DNA of 64,000 bases, taken from Mesostigma viride (taxonomy: Eukaryota; Streptophyta; Mesostigmatophyceae; Mesostigmatales; Mesostigmataceae). The notes under the pieces were generated by a model, which worked only from the letters and a program-made list of their open reading frames with translations, made no database searches and was not told the origin of the DNA. The stretch's first letter is position 1. Each line of letters opens with the position of its first letter. Location of the stretch: NCBI GenBank assembly GCA_009746045.1, contig RPFO01000026.1, positions 2,661,065 through 2,725,064 of the forward strand, written 5' to 3'. Below, one piece after another: positions 10,771 to 21,101 of the stretch. The translations under genes and the position numbers were made by a program.

Positions 10771-12225
10771 CCCCCACTGAAAAGAAACAGATGCCGCGAA
10801 TCTCCCTGAGATGTACGCGCCGCCGGTTGGGAGGGCGCGTCTGCGGCCACGTTGTTAACATCTACCTCTACTCTAGTTGACTCCGCGTCGGGGCTACCAT
10901 CTGATTTTTCTATCCTATCCCCTACCCCGGGACCCAAGCCCATGGGCAGGGCTACTACTCCCGAGGAGCGGTGGGACGGGAGGCCGCCTCGCCCGACCAC
11001 CCGCCCTCTTCCCCCCCTCCTCCTCTTCGTCAGCCCCCTCCTCATCGTCATACTCGTAGCCAGCCACTGCCTGCGTTTGGCCGGAAGAGGAGGACTGTCG
11101 CCGCGCCTCAATCTCGTTGACCGCGCGCAACACACCCTTGGTAGAGTTGGTCGCGGGTGGTCGCGGCTGCTGGTACTGCGTCGGGACCTGTCTGGCGTGC
11201 TGCAGGCGAGCCGCACGCTCACCCGCGTTGCGGGGTCGGTCCCGAGGGCCGGAGGGTCGGGGCGGCTGCCGAAGGCCGGGCCGGAGAAACGAACGCTGGG
11301 TGTCCCTTCTCCAGCCCCGCGACCGGCGTTCTTGCCCCGGAGCTTGGGGCAGTCGCGCTTGAGGTGCCCCACCTCACTGCACATGAAGCAGCGCGCCTTG
11401 CTAGCATCGATCGCGTTGACGCCAAGGTCAGTGTAGCCATCATCAGGGTCGTCGGGTACTCCTCCTCCTCCTCGCCGATGAGCTCCGTAGAGTACATCTG
11501 GTTCACCCGTCGCGGACCTGCAGTGGCTGACCTGAAGAAACGGCGCACCGAGGGTGCGCGCCCGCGAGCCACCACGTCGGCCACCTGCAGAAGGTATCTC
11601 TGGATATTCAGGATGTCCCACTCCTTCCAGGGGACCTCAGCGTAGTGTTTGAATACCTCATCCTGCAGCTCGGGGCTGAGCGCCTCGATGAATCTGATCT
11701 TGTACTCGTACCAGGTCATGTCGGTTAGATAAGCGGCGCTGGACTCAAACTTGGACAGAAACTCGCGATATGGGGTGGTCCCCTGGCGTAGCTTGCCGAA
11801 AGCGATCCGCTCGTGGAGCTCCGCGTCTGGGGGTATCAGCTTGCGGCGCACCCGGTCCATCAGCTCCTCCACGGTCTGTGGGTATGACTGGGATGCGATG
11901 CTCTCACAGTTCAGGATGCTCACCACCGAGGGGTCCATGCAGGTGTTAACCACATGCGGGATCAAATCACAGGTGGCCAGTTCCCAGCTGTTGTGATTGC
12001 ACCAACGGTATACTGCTGTTGCCACATGCGTCCCCATTCGTCGACCTCTCGCGGTTTCATATCCGCGTGCAGCTTGGGTACATTCTTGAAGGTAGGCATC
12101 GGTGGGGCCTTTACCGTGTTAAGCTTAGGCCCACCGACCTCCCTGTAGGAGATGGAGCCGAATGCTGGAGGCTGCGACCGCGGGAGAGATCCGGATCTGT
12201 CCGGTGTGCCGTGTGTCCGGCGCAC
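10734..12225 (-). pseudogene. G1 gag capsid and zinc knuckle, frameshifted
   Basis: The capsid-like part reads HVVNTCMDPSVVSILNCESIASQSYP...LIPPDAELHERIAFGKLRQG and YRRFIEAL-type helices across 11500-12000. It parallels the G2 gag (LTTCITPELANLIQCESLASHAYP...LVPPDADWQDRLAFGTLQQG). Near 11380 a different frame encodes an intact CCHC knuckle, CFMCSEVGHLKRDC, for RNA packaging. A GAG/TCC microsatellite at 11459-11475, encoding Glu, lies where the frames switch. The tail after the knuckle is Arg-rich and of uncertain reality. Confidence 0.8.
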
Positions 12226-12498
12226 CTGTACCGACGAGGGGTGTTCGTACCCGGGTCATCCAGTGCCACCCTGCTGAAACTGAGGTTGCCAGCAGGCGCA
12301 GGCGAGGGGACCGCGCTTCGGTCAAGCACCCGCGGACGCTGCGGTTGAGGTGCCAGGCGCTGGGCTGGCGTGTGAGTCTCCTCGTCGCGGGTGGTGACAC
12401 TGCTCCGGGTCTCCTCTGGGCTGGTCCGTGGTCTATGAGTACCAACGGGCGGGCCCTGCGTGACAGATCCCTCGTCCGCCTCGTTAGTCCCTTCCAGG

Positions 12499-12916
12499 TC
12501 ATCGAACTCGCCGTCTGCCCCTGGGACTTCCCCTTCCTCGTCCGAATACCATAACGCCGTGGGTAACAGGGACGTGCTGCCGAAGGAAACTCTGCGTCTG
12601 CCCCGGTGTGGGGGCCCGGTGGAGGTCCTTGGGGCCGCCCCCGACCTGCCCAAGGATGCGTGGGCCGCCCGGTGACTGGTAGCTGACGGCGGTAGTGCAG
12701 GGTATCTTCATTCTCGTCTCTCTGCTGCTCTGGATCAGGTGGTAGCCATTGTGGTCTCGTCTGGGGTTGTTGCTGCTGCGTCTGGGGTTGCTGCTGTTGC
12801 CATTGCTGCTGTGGTGACCGTTGCTGCTGCTGATGCTGCTGCTGCTGTTGCTGCTGCTGCGGTTGCTGCTGCTGCTGCGCTGCTGTTGCTGCTGCTGCTG
12901 TTGCTGCTGCTGCTGT

Positions 12917-12989
<73 letters not shown>

Positions 12990-13275
12990 GCCTCTCTCGG
13001 TCGTTTCTGTCATCTCTCTGCCTGGGTAAGGCGTCTATAATGTCCCCATCCGCTGGGAACCTAGGGTTCTGATCTCTGGATCGTGGGGAGCCTTCCGCAG
13101 GTCTCTCCATGACCTCACCTGTATCTGTCCCTGCTTGGACGTGCAGTGGTACCTCTATACCCTCTGTACCGTGCTCGTGGTTGTCTACCGGTTCTATCTC
13201 TGTATTCTCTAGATCTCGTTCTCTAGCCTCTTCCTCTGTATCTCTGGCGTTCCTTGTTTGGGACCGTGTGGGCAT
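12499..13275 (-). CDS. G1 gag N-terminal region with polyglutamine tract
   Basis: Starts at an ATG (13275) about 130 bp after ORF0 stops. It encodes an acidic/hydrophilic leader (MPTRSQTRNARDTEEEARER) and then more than 40 almost consecutive Gln codons from a CAG array, followed by Ser/Asn-rich sequence. No enzyme domain is present. It probably forms the disordered N-terminus of gag, since the capsid-like region follows within 300 bp in another frame. G2 gag has a poly-Asn tract at the corresponding place (29590-29635). Confidence 0.65.
12826..12988. repeat. CTG/CAG trinucleotide array
   Basis: Near-continuous CTG units with a few TTG interruptions. On the G1 strand it is a CAG array read as polyglutamine inside the gag N-terminus. 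Such arrays expand and contract readily, so its length is likely to vary between G1 copies. Confidence 0.95.
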
Positions 13276-13407
13276 GGTGCTCGTACCGGTACCTTACACT
13301 GCAGGCAACACCTCCCCAGGAAGGAAGAGAGAGAAAGAGAGAGAGCAACCACGTGCTATAGAGCTATAACTGTAGAACCTAATACTACTCCCTAGTACTG
13401 GTCTCCT

Positions 13408-13746
13408 CTACTGCTTGCTAGGGCCAATGGTCAGCTGAGAGAAAGTCACTGTAACTGCTGTCCCCTCCCCCTGACTGCTGAGTGTGGGTGGCTTGGAGCA
13501 TTCACGTGTGGTGTGCATCCCCTCAGGCAATGGCATGTGTTCCCTAACAAACCTATCTGCCTCTGTAATGTTATCAAACCCTTTCCACTTAGCACTAGAG
13601 CCTTGGGACAATATCTTATCTTTAATATGCTCCTCACAAGTCTTCCAGCTGTAGAATATAGCAGGCCTACCCTTATCCCCGTCGTGAGCTACTGCGTAGT
13701 AAGGAAATCCAGACTGTCCACCCTTGTTTATTTTACGTCGTGGCAT
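13408..13746 (-). CDS. G1 ORF0: RNase H1 hybrid-binding-domain protein
   Basis: A 112-residue ORF with its own ATG, placed before gag. Residues about 15-72 match the RNase H1 N-terminal hybrid-binding fold (also called Cauli_VI or viroplasmin domain): YYAV, then AIFYSWKTCEEHI, then WKGFDNITEADRFVREH. These correspond to YYAV..G...GIF.SW..C...V....YK.F.s..eA..F. In the family this small domain binds RNA:DNA hybrids. Here it has no RNase H catalytic part. G2 copy 1 has a homologous ORF in the same position (29765-30157), and the two also share a C-terminal motif (VTFSQLTI against LEFGSLSI). It may hold the RNA:DNA intermediate or the translated RNA; this role is inference. Confidence 0.82.
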   Translation of the reverse strand: MPRRKINKGGQSGFPYYAVAHDGDKGRPAIFYSWKTCEEHIKDKILSQGSSAKWKGFDNITEADRFVREHMPLPEGMHTTRECSKPPTLSSQGEGTAVTVTFSQLTIGPSKQ

Positions 13747-14330
13747 GTTACATCATAGTCTGGCAGCGGCTTGCAAGCAAGAGAGAAAGGGGAAACCCAG
13801 GCTACCTCTAATGCAGTGACCTTAAACAAACGAGGAGAGAGAGCACGGAGTATAACACAGCACACGCCCGAGCCTTCCGCAGGAACGGGCTATACGCACA
13901 CACGGAGGTAAACACCGTCAACACAGTCGGCAACAGCCAGACGGTATCCACCCCCCACGACCCCTTGCAGGTCAACAACGAATGTCCGTCTCCGCGACGT
14001 CCATGGGCACCAACAACATTTACAACCTATAGAGACACAACATATAACATAAACCCCCTGCGCGCGCGTTCCCGGATAGAGAGCAAGCTCGCCAGCTAGC
14101 CTTCAGCAGGCATAGCTTTGTAAAGAAAGAATTCTAACTAGGGGACGTACCATCTTCAATGACGTTAATCCCTCCTGAACTGGCCGCCACCCGGTGTCGT
14201 TGAAGGCAAGCCCTGGCCGCCACTAGGTGTCGTTGAAAACAGGAGAGCTGAACGCTATCGTTGACAGCACCTCACCACAGGACTATTGCTAGCCCCGCCG
14301 AGTACACTAGGAACTCGGGGGTGATATAAG

Positions 14331-14600
14331 TGGTAAAAAGTGGTAAAATCTATATCACCCGGTGGTAAAAAGTGGTAAAAAGTGGTAAAAAGTGATAAAA
14401 AGTGATAAAAAGTGATAAAAAGTGGTAAAAAAGGGGTAAAACAGGTGGTAAAAGGTGGTAAAACAGGGGGTGGTAAAAGCCTTTACCACCTCCATTTTAC
14501 CACCTGACCGCCATCGTGGTAAAAAAATACCACCAGGTGGTAAAAACGAGGGTGAAAACAGGTGGTAAAAAATTACCACCATGGAGGTGAAAAAATCGGT
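14331..14600. repeat. Left subterminal 10-bp repeat array of T
   Basis: Many copies of GTGGTAAAAA and GTGATAAAAA. A second motif CTAGGAACTCGG recurs at 14650-14661, followed by a related GTGAGAAAA-type array, suggesting T formed by nesting or duplication of its own end. Confidence 0.9.
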
Positions 14601-15439
14601 GGTAAAAATGGTAAAAAATATGGAGGGAAAAAACGCAGATAGATCTTACTAGGAACTCGGCTTTGAGAATGGGTGAGAAAACACGTTTCTCACCCGGGTG
14701 AGATGACCCAAAAAAGGTGAGAAAAGGAGAAAACGTGAGAAAAATCTCAAAAAACAGGACGTGAATCAACAGCACTGGTCAAATCAGGGCAATCAAAATC
14801 GCTTCATTAAAATGTTTAAATAATAAATGTTTATAGCCGTCAAGAACCTATCGATTCATACTAGCCATTCAGAGGCTGTTCTGAAATTGTAACCATTGAT
14901 CATTTAATGAATCATCTATACAACACTGTTATGGCTTTATGACACATCCGTCATTGCCTTTCATCTTATACGATGGCAGCTAGTGGTTAACGAAGCTGGT
15001 CGCTTGCTAGGGCATCATGCTGACCGCTCCCATTTCATTCCCGTGGTGCCTGCAAGAATCCAAGCAAGCCGCGACACAATATGCAAGAGAACAAAAAGAT
15101 ATCAGATCCTTGACATAGACATCACAATTCTACAAGGAAGAGCTCGCCAGCACCTAACGGTCCATGCAGCAAATGTGTAGAATACGATTTAAGACCCAAC
15201 ACTCACTCTTATGGCAAAGCAGCCCATACACATGAATCACACCATGCGCCAGATGTCACACGAGCAAGCCACAACGTTGTCGTCGGATCAGAAAGCAACA
15301 AACGTGAAAACGCTAGCGGCCCAAATCTGAGATTCCGCGGAACAGAGAAAATAAGAAAGCTCAGAAGCTACCAGCAAGGGATCGAACATAGGACCTTTGG
15401 CATGATGTCGCGGCTGTGTGAGTCTCCTGATCCGAAGGC

Positions 15440-17000
15440 ATCTCACTTAAGTAACGTTTCGAAACAGCCAAACTGCGAAAAACCTCTTACCGGAGAGTTT
15501 TGCCAATATCAAGGAGACAACCAGCGCAGGTCAGAAATCGGGAGAATCCGGACCATGGTAGCTCGAGCCTGCCGTTATCTTGTCCGCGCTGTCGAGCCGT
15601 GCAGGATTATGAATATGAATGGAGATGGAAATGTGTAGCCTTACATGCGAAATAATGGCCGGCTGACGTGAAGAGCGACTAGATGACCTAGACGGTGGGG
15701 CCGGAAACAGCTTGCTTGTTTGTGTTTCATCGTGGGCAACGAGTCCAACGACTACTTTCTCTGGGTTGCAAACTGCGGCAAATTGAACGCAAACCTCATC
15801 ATGAAATCTTGACCGTCGAAATGTAACGATCCGACGACTTATGCAGTATGCCGCGTAATTTTTTGCGGGAGAGCCGTTGGGCCGGTTCCCGACGCGGGCG
15901 ACCAGTGGTTTGCATTAAGTTAACTTACCTGAAGTTTTCCAACAGAAGTTACCCAAGCCGCACGATGGCACTCATCGACGGCCTCAGTCTTTTGACGCGT
16001 CGGCCCGATTTTGGGGGCACCAATTTGACCCCAACGGTACCTACCGACAAAGGGCATACATTACCTTTCACGCGCACCACGACCCCTTCGAGTTCTGCTA
16101 TGGCGGTGGTGCCGTGGGGCCCGCATCAGACTGCGGGCCCTTATCTTCTATGGCGGTGCTGCCGTTGGGCCCGAATCAGACTGCCGGCCCTTATCTTCTA
16201 TGGCGGTGCTGCCGTTGGGCCCGAATCAGACTGCAGGCCCTTTATGCAGGCGGGCCCTTAATGCATGTCACTTATTTATTCTTCTGCATACAAATATGAA
16301 GCAATGAAGTCGTGTCCTCCGGATTTTTGCATTTGCACCGTGTGCAGTTCTTGGACGTTTGGAAACATGCATGGCATATGGCTAATGTAATGACTGACTA
16401 GCTAGACCGTTTCAGTGGATTTTCATTTGCGGTTATTTCCTCGTAAATGGTGGGAAAGCGATCGCTGCAATGGTTCTCACCACTAGACACTCCCGGCTAG
16501 CGAAGCCCGATTAACGTCCTCATCAAGCAACCTGTTTCCGGCCCCACTGTATAGGTCGTCTTACAATCGCTCTTTGCGTAAGCCAGCCATAATTTCAATG
16601 AACAAGGCTACACATTTGCATAGTCATTTCTTGGTTATCGGTGTGCCTTTGTTTGAATGCAGGGGGGTCGCTGTGCCGACACAACGCGTTCAACGTGCTG
16701 GGCATCAAATGAGGGCTCTGGGCGACCACCAGTGCCCGACTAGTGTCACCACTGCCTTCCGGACCTGAGGGCGAGGCTGCAGCCGGAGCTGCAGACGTAT
16801 TTTCAGGGCTTAGCGCAGCCGCCAGGCTGCCTGTGTCGAGGAGCGTTTGCTCATCACATATTGCGCAATAGCTTCGGAAAATTATATCAGCGTGTGCGTC
16901 TTAGAAAGACGAAGCGATTGTGATGTTCACAGCCGATTTCGGTGCCCAAACGAGAAAGTTATGATCTCCGCTGTCAGCCATGGCTACCTCGTGGCTCGCG
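15440..17000. repeat. Captured LINE and dispersed-repeat fragments inside T
   Basis: 15440-15720 is an inverted copy of about 49590-49800. 16388-16640 is a direct copy of about 49436-49680. 16750-17000 is an inverted copy of about 47110-47340, including the start of the LINE ORF1-like gene: its complement begins ATG AGC AAA CGC TCC TCG ACA CAG, matching MANKRASTQ at 47258. Divergence and a frameshift show that it is not functional. 13747-14304 and 17602-17798, on either side of T, are G1 leader sequence in which I see no gene. Confidence 0.75.
16099..16245. repeat. 50-bp tandem repeat, three copies
   Basis: Units begin TATGGCGGTG at 16099, 16149 and 16199. Each contains a GGGCCC...GGCCC inverted motif. 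The third copy is incomplete. It lies inside element T. Confidence 0.9.
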
Positions 17001-17280
17001 GCTTTGATGGTACATTGGCTATATTGTATGATAACCCTATAATGCACCTTAGTGGTGCTGAGTTTTTTTTCACATTAATGACTTAATGAAATAAAGCTCA
17101 TGATTTTTCTCGTGGTATACTGTTGGGGCAGGCGCAGGCGCAAGAAGTCTCCTACGGTTGACAAACACCATATGTAGCAGGTTCACCTGACAACCATGCC
17201 AATATTTTGATGATTGAATGAATAAAGATGCTTTTCTTGTCGTTTTGCGCCTGACATTTTTGTCGGTTTAGCACTTGTGT

Positions 17281-17583
17281 TTTTACCACTTGTGTGCATG
17301 CTCATGTGGTATTTTTTACCACTTTTTATCACTTCTTCGGTTTTACCACTTTTTATCACTTTTTACCACTTGCACAAGCCTTTTACCACCACTTTACCAC
17401 TTTTTACCACAAAGTGGTAAAAAGTGGTAAAATATACCCACTTTTTTACCACTTTTTATCACTTTTTATCACTTTTTATCACTTTTTATCACTTTTTATC
17501 ACTTTTTACCACCCTTAGACCTCTTTTACCACCTCGAGGTGGTAAAAAGGTGGTAAAAAGTGATAAAAAGTGGTAAATTTACC
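17281..17583. repeat. Right subterminal 10-bp repeat array of T
   Basis: The inverse of the left array: units of TTTTTACCAC and TTTTTATCAC, including seven near-perfect TTTTTATCAC copies at about 17450-17510. It can pair with the left array into a very long hairpin. Confidence 0.9.
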
Positions 17584-17798
17584 ACCCCCGAGTTCCTAGT
17601 GTATCCCAGACTGGCCGCTTGCTGCTAGGTCGTCGTTGAATCCCTTTACGGGCTGGCCGCCGGCCTGACAGCAATCGTTGAATTCCGGAACCTCTACCTA
17701 CGCCAAGCTTCGTCTTGGTATCCTAATTGGCTCACTAACCCTCAGAGGGTTAGTCCGAGGAGACTCCGCGAGAGTTAGCTAACCTTTCCAGCACATTT

Positions 17799-17810
17799 CC
17801 TCCGATACCA
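17799..17810 (-). other. Primer-binding site of G1
   Basis: The complement reads TGGTATCGGAGG, one base inside the 5' LTR. It pairs with a tRNA ending CCTCCGATACCA. This resembles the plant initiator-Met type PBS TGGTATCAGAGC but differs at two of twelve positions. Confidence 0.8.
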
Positions 17811-17811
17811 G

Positions 17812-18396
17812 TGTTACGTCCCTGCCCAGACACACCTAGCCTGAGCTACGTAGCGAAAGACCCTTCTCGCCGGAATTAGGAATAATTCAAGATAGCCTAA
17901 AGTAGGTTGCGCTTCACGACGTGAGTCGTGAGATATCTGGCATCACGGCTTGATGCCAAGCTAATTAGTACACACTTATATTGGCTAGCAATACCAATTA
18001 CAAATGGATTATTGCCCCGGGCTCAATGTGTAGGCGTATTCGCACTTATCATTCATTAAACCAAGAGGACGAGACTCTCGTCCTCGGACCAATTTAACCT
18101 AGGTTGGTTGCGGCGCAGATACACACCAATTTCCCTAGAACAATCCGAGTCACTCATTCCACGTAGGATCCGGGCCGACATCGACCCTCAACTATAGGAT
18201 CCACGCCTAGAACAACTGACAGACTCAGAACCGGCGCGGCGCCACAGCACCGGCCCCTAGAAGAACAACCTAGGACCAAAATAACTAGTCCAATTCACAC
18301 AATAGCCAAGGTCCGTAAAACCCAAGTCCAATAGACTAAACGGCCTTAGTAATTTATTCCATTGTTACGTCCGGCCAAAAGGGCAGGGACGTAACA
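17812..18396 (-). repeat. 5' LTR of gypsy G1
   Basis: 585 bp, identical to 3452-4035 apart from one indel and one substitution near 18257-18264. It is followed on the right by TSD TCAAC (18397-18401). Confidence 0.95.
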
Positions 18397-18580
18397 TCAA
18401 CCTTGTGTAGTCAACAGCATGAACCCCAGCCAAAACCTGGCTGTATCCTGATTATGATCAGAGTGAGTGTACCATGGTCCATGAGCCTTAGTACAGACTA
18501 AAATACAGGTATTATGCCAGTCACAATGCTGACACTACCACACAATCTGCTTCTCCAATGCCGTATAACCAGGCACCAGC

Positions 18581-20955
18581 TTAGACAGCTTGCTGAGATG
18601 GGTCCATCAGAGACTGAAGAACCTTGTACTGCACTGCTGCCTTCTGCACTAGCTTGGTCAAAGCATCAGCAGGATTGTCAACCCCAGGGATATGCTCAAT
18701 ATTGGCCAAGGAGGACAATTCCTTAAGAAGGAGATAATCCAAGTCCCTACTTCTGGCCATCTGCCTGTGCACAAACTGCACCATCCCCATGGAGTCTGTT
18801 TTGAGAAGAGTGGTAACCTGAAGTGGCCAAGGAGTGTTAGTAGAAGTCATCTGATGAAGCAACTCCTTCAGATAAAGGCTTGTGTGAATGCCTTCACAAA
18901 TAGCCCTGCATTCTGCCACATCACTGCTGACAGCCACCCGTTTGTGCAGGCGACTAAACCAGCTCACCAAACTCCCCAGGCCTTCCTGTCTGAGCACAAA
19001 GAGCCCTGCAGCCCTGCCCCTGACCTTGGAGACCTGCCTGCTGTCCATTGAGCTATCCACATACAGCTCCATGCAAATGGGTTGTGATAAATCCACTGCA
19101 GACAACAGAATGCCAGATGAAGCCCTGACCTGATCAGCCACCTTGGCAGACCCTAGCTCCATCAGCATGTCATCAGGCAACCTGGCTATGACCATAAGGT
19201 CTGGCCTGGAAATGCCTGCCACCCAAGCAACCATGCCCCTCACCATGGGACACAGTGCCTGTGTGATGACTGGAGGAAGCTTGCTAATGAGGGTCTCTTG
19301 ATAATCATTGCCCCCCACCAGCAGCATACGCCATTCTCCCCCTTCTTCACCAGTGTGGCCTCCATGCCCACAAACAGCAGAGGCTCATTCTCCACCTGCC
19401 ATTGCTCCCTACCCAGAGGAAACTTGGACTTAATGATGGAGATCAGCTCCTTAAGCCACGACGTGGGAGCCAGCAGGTGCAGGTCATCCCCGTGCAGCGA
19501 AGCATACACTGGTAGGCCTTCCCATTGCCCCAGAAACAGACAGGGGTCTACAGGAGAAACCTTCAAGTTGCAATGCTCCTTCAGGAAACGGTTGAGAGTC
19601 TCCCTCCAGATTATTGGACTTGACCTCAGGCCCTCCAGGCCCTTGAGGATTTTAAGGAACTCAGTGTGAATGTCCCTTTTCCATACAGCAGGCACCCTGA
19701 CATAGAAAGGCGTCTTGCCCTCCCACTTTTCCTGTGCCACATCTGCATCCCCCTCCAGAAATGCCCTCTTGAAGTCTACCACCACTGAGCCATAGTCCAA
19801 GCCCTTGTTGAGAAGGCCTAGAAATACACACAGCAGCAGCCTCCAAGTGTCATGCAACATGCCAGGGGTATACAACTCCTCAGCAGTGCACTCACCAGTA
19901 CCCTTGAACTCATTCAGCACTGGCCTGACATGTGGTACCTTGACCCCGTCCACCTCCTTCATCTTGATGACAAACTTGAGCTTGAGTAGACGTCGTGCAG
20001 GAGGCAGGTCATTGACAGGTTCCACGCATTTCTTGGAGATCCAGTCCTCCCCAGATTTAATCAGACCCAGTGTGACCTGGGGACACATAATGGGAGAGGA
20101 CATGAGCTTCACCAGGCCTTGGTAGTTGATAGGGCTGTGTCCAGCAAGTGAGTGAGGACCAATGCCCAAACTGCTTGGATGACTAGCAGCTGGCAATATG
20201 AGGTCATCAACCAAGGGCTCCTGCCCCTGGCACACTTGCACACGCTTAACCGTCCTGGTTACTGCACGTGATAGGTGAGTGGTCCTGAAATTAATCAGTG
20301 GGACCTGACCAGCCCCTTCCTTAGTCAGGAGAGAGGACGTGATCACTACCCCATCCTGGCATAGGAAATTCTGCCCCAGAAGAGCAGGTCCCTGATAGCC
20401 CTCCAAGACACAAAATGCAGTGTCCTGTCCAAGGATAGGAATAGATACCTCACCCAGTACCTTCACGTGTACCCCGCCACTGAAGTCAGACACAAACTGA
20501 TAGCTGGGCTCAGACATGCTGTACCCTGCTGCAGCTCTGGTCCCAATGATGGAAACCTGAGAATTAGTGTCTACCTCTAAGGCAGTGTCCAGCCTCAGAT
20601 TGCCATGCCACCTGAGCTTGGCTACCTTGGGCTGCTTCTTGGCCCTTTGCAGAGCCCCAATCAATCCAGCCAAACTAGTCCCCCTGGGCTTGGTTAGTAG
20701 AGCCTTGGGCTTGACAGTTGACTCCCCAGCTGTTGACCTTGCAGCCTGTTCAACAAGTACCTCTGCAACCTGGCCAGGGCTGACAGATTCCCCTGCAACA
20801 GATGTGGTCGTTGCGTCAGTGATGTCACCTGGGACCTGAAAATCCTGCAGATCCTGTGAGCCTTGTGCCTGACTGCCCTCATTCATCAGGTTAGGCTTGA
20901 CATATGACCAACTCAGCCGGTGTACATGCTTTGGTTCGTCCTCCATGCTGACCAA
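18581..20955 (-). pseudogene. A1 protease-like domain, RT and RNase H
   Basis: Two overlapping frames on the minus strand. The N-terminal part continues from integrase (PKHVHRLSWSYVK). A retropepsin-like domain follows with TALEVDTNSQVSIIG and GPALLGQNFL, where the usual DTGA is DTNS. RT shows FVIKMKEVDGVKVPHVRPV, VDFKRAFLEGD (first Asp), LEGLRSSPIIWRETL, SPVDPCLFLGQ and YASLHGDDLHLL (HGDD replacing YVDD). RNase H follows after a frameshift near 19320 with ELYVDSSMDS, ECRAICEGIH, LKTDSMGMVQF and GVDNPADALTKL. All four RNase H acidic positions are present. Closest to copia in RT/RNase H, but divergent. Confidence 0.88.
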
Positions 20956-21101
20956 GCATGCGTGGCTAGCTAATCATCAACCTGGGTAACCACCCCAGGA
21001 CTCCAGCTACCACGCTTGCCATGCAGGCTCGGTTCCTTCCAAGCTAGGACCTCTCTGACCCACTTGTGGCTCCAGCATCTTCCAACCCCGGTCCTTCTCC
21101 C

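Larger units (their letters stand above)
14305..17601. mobile_element. Inverted-repeat element T inserted in the G1 leader
   Basis: A 3.3-kb insertion with perfect 19-bp ends CACTAGGAACTCGGGGGTG in inverted orientation, flanked by TA on both sides (14303-14304, 17602-17603). Just inside each end are long arrays of a 10-bp unit, GTGGTAAAAA with a GTGATAAAAA variant, in opposite orientation (about 14331-14600 and 17281-17583). No transposase was recognised. The interior holds fragments also found at 47.1-47.3 and 49.4-49.8 kb, and a 50-bp tandem repeat. The ends resemble CACTA, but the TA duplication does not fit that superfamily, so class II non-autonomous is as far as I would go. Confidence 0.8.
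3452..18396 (-). mobile_element. Gypsy/Ty3 element G1, nested in copia-like A1
   Basis: A 14.9-kb chromodomain gypsy element including the 3.3-kb insertion T. It is bounded by two LTRs and a perfect 5-bp target-site duplication TCAAC (3447-3451 and 18397-18401). Element order on the minus strand is 5' LTR, PBS, leader with T, ORF0 with an RNase H1 hybrid-binding domain, gag, protease, RT, RNase H, integrase, chromodomain, accessory region, polypurine tract, 3' LTR. The LTRs differ by one substitution and one indel, so insertion was recent. Gag and pol nevertheless contain at least five single-base frameshifts. Confidence 0.95.

Noticed and set aside
12739-13072. Leu- and Cys-rich plus-strand ORFs over the CTG array
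   Set aside because: They are translations of the same trinucleotide array in other frames. The gag reading on the minus strand is supported by its position after ORF0.
14331-14600. CRISPR-like array
   Set aside because: The short units are directly tandem with no unique spacers, and the context is a eukaryotic transposable element.
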